Below are positions 15,226-15,918 of a DNA stretch of 15,918 bases, one piece after another. The stretch spans positions 1 through 15,918 of the forward strand of contig JAAFHE010000012.1 of assembly GCA_013298265.1 (NCBI GenBank), read 5' to 3'. The stretch's first letter is position 1, and every line of letters begins with the position of its first letter. Position numbers and translations under genes: made by a program. Source of the DNA: Lysobacterales bacterium. Lineage in GTDB: Bacteria; Pseudomonadota; Gammaproteobacteria; Xanthomonadales; Rhodanobacteraceae. The notes below the pieces were generated by a model. That model was given only the letters and a program-made list of their open reading frames with translations. It searched no databases and was not told the DNA's origin.

Positions 15226-15486
15226 ATGCGTATCTACATGCAAACACAGCCGGCCGCCGCCGAATCGCCGCGCTACTACGAAATCGTCCTGCAACAGGAT
15301 CTGCTGGGTGGCTGGACCCTGTATCGCGAGTGGGGCCAGCAGGGCGGCCGCAGCAGCAGCAAGCGCGAGGTCTATCTCGAGCGTGACGACGCCCTCAACG
15401 CGTTCGCCCAGACCCGCGATGCCCAGGTAAAGCGCGGCTTCCGTGTCGTATTCAGTCAGGGCCTGGAGGCTCCGCATGTGCGTTGA
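15226..15486 (+). CDS. Stand-alone WGR-domain protein
   Basis: 86 residues, essentially one WGR domain (about 15-80): RYYEIVLQQDLLGGWTLYREWG, then the WGQQGGR core that names the family, and a C-terminal helix DDALNAFAQTRDAQVKRGF. In eukaryotic PARPs and some bacterial DNA-modification proteins, WGR domains bind nucleic acid; in small bacterial versions the role is unknown. There is no signal peptide, and the charge is mildly basic, so cytoplasmic nucleic-acid binding is possible. It starts 44 nt after aroB, with no ribosome site but a good -10 box 7 nt before the ATG. Its end overlaps the next gene by 11 nt in another frame. Stand-alone WGR genes are not standard members of the aroKB locus of enteric bacteria. 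Confidence 0.88.
   Translation: MRIYMQTQPAAAESPRYYEIVLQQDLLGGWTLYREWGQQGGRSSSKREVYLERDDALNAFAQTRDAQVKRGFRVVFSQGLEAPHVR
15465..15469 (+). promoter_or_regulatory. Ribosome binding site for the last gene
   Basis: A perfect GGAGG stands 6 nt before the ATG at 15476, inside the 3' end of the WGR gene. It supports that start in a frame that runs off the window. Confidence 0.8.
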
Positions 15487-15918
15487 AAGTTGCCGCAGCG
15501 CTGCCGTCCTGCTCGTATCGGGGCTGTTCGTACTGAGCGCCGCGACCGCGCGCGCTGCGGAGCAGGTGTTCGAGCCCGGCACCAAGCATGTCTGCGTACC
15601 AGCCGCCAGCGGCGAGGGCTGGGACTGCAATTCCGGCGAAAATCCGCCGACCGCACCGAAGGCTCCACGTGAGCCGCGCTTGCGCAGCAGCAGCGAAGTC
15701 CCCGCCGAAAGCGTCGCGGAACCGGCGTCAACAGTGCCGGCGGCCGAGCCCACGAGTCCCGGCGCACGCAGTGAACCGGCCGTTGCGCCGGCGCAGACCG
15801 GCAGCACGAGCCAGTCGGCACGTAGCGTACCGAACTACCTGCTCGCGCCAGATGCGCGGGAGTCCGCAGCCGAGACACCCACCCAGCCCGCGAGCGTCGC
15901 GGCGGAAACGCCTCGTAG
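15476..15918 (+). CDS. Secreted or periplasmic Pro/Ala/Ser-rich protein in the damX position (3' end outside window)
   Basis: 147 residues are visible with no stop before the window ends. The N-terminus MCVESCRSAAVLLVSGLFVLSAATARAAE is a Sec-type signal peptide in form: polar n-region with one Arg, hydrophobic core (9-21), likely cut at ARA|AE (27/28). A short conserved-looking segment follows with two Cys, VCVPAASGEGWDC (about 39-51). After that comes a long low-complexity stretch rich in Pro, Ala, Ser, Thr and Glu (about 56-147), typical of a periplasmic linker. Beside aroKB, the gammaproteobacterial damX gene encodes a protein with a C-terminal SPOR (septal peptidoglycan-binding) domain after such a linker. 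A SPOR domain would be expected beyond the window, but none can be seen. It overlaps the WGR gene by 11 nt. Confidence 0.7.
   Translation, partial: MCVESCRSAAVLLVSGLFVLSAATARAAEQVFEPGTKHVCVPAASGEGWDCNSGENPPTAPKAPREPRLRSSSEVPAESVAEPASTVPAAEPTSPGARSEPAVAPAQTGSTSQSARSVPNYLLAPDARESAAETPTQPASVAAETPR

Overview
The window is GC-rich DNA (roughly two-thirds G+C by eye) with tightly packed genes, many 4-nt ATGA/GTGA overlaps, an aroK-aroB pair, a LipA/Lif lipase pair, exosortase H and pdxH. Together these point to a free-living gammaproteobacterium, most plausibly of the Xanthomonadales/Lysobacterales (Rhodanobacteraceae-like). The taxonomy is inferred from gene content and style, not from a marker gene. 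No tRNA, rRNA, CRISPR array, transposase or phage gene was seen.

Layout. The left edge (1-1631, + strand) holds the end of a histidine-phosphatase-fold gene and an ACAD10/11-like phosphotransferase. A long run on the - strand follows, listed here by position; transcription runs right to left. 1665-3607 is a secreted lipase gene translationally coupled to its membrane-anchored foldase. A gap of about 470 bp (3608-4078) carries a candidate lipase promoter and hairpins. 4079-4597 encodes a small secreted protein of unknown function. 4795-5589 is a BtuF-like cobalamin-binding-fold protein without a signal peptide. 5606-5747 is a small non-coding element built of nested inverted repeats. 5758-6348 is pdxH. 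6390-11550 is a five-gene signalling cluster, with a dodecin gene just upstream (11593-11796). 11955-13351 is a YeeZ-like dehydrogenase overlapping exosortase H. The right edge (13554-15918, + strand) is aroK-aroB, a stand-alone WGR-domain gene, and the start of a secreted Pro/Ala/Ser-rich protein in the damX position that runs off the window.

The most interesting region is 6390-11550. In transcription order it encodes an OmpR-type response regulator, a coiled-coil protein, an inner-membrane protein, a Ras-like small GTPase and a soluble hybrid histidine kinase. The inner-membrane protein has a cytoplasmic half that looks like a longin/roadblock-type domain and a periplasmic half ending in an OmpA-like peptidoglycan-binding fold. 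The last three genes are joined by 4-nt overlaps. My inference is one envelope-linked signalling module: the membrane protein senses or anchors at peptidoglycan, its cytoplasmic domain and the coiled-coil protein work with the GTPase, and the phosphorelay converts GTPase state into transcription. The GTPase carries Lys where Ras and Rab proteins carry their catalytic Gln, which fits dependence on a partner for hydrolysis.

Other points: aroK and the WGR gene each have a TANNNT-type -10 box exactly 7 nt before the ATG and no ribosome binding site, which suggests leaderless transcripts. The 142-bp inverted-repeat element between pdxH and the BtuF-like gene has the form of a MITE or an unusual RNA structure.
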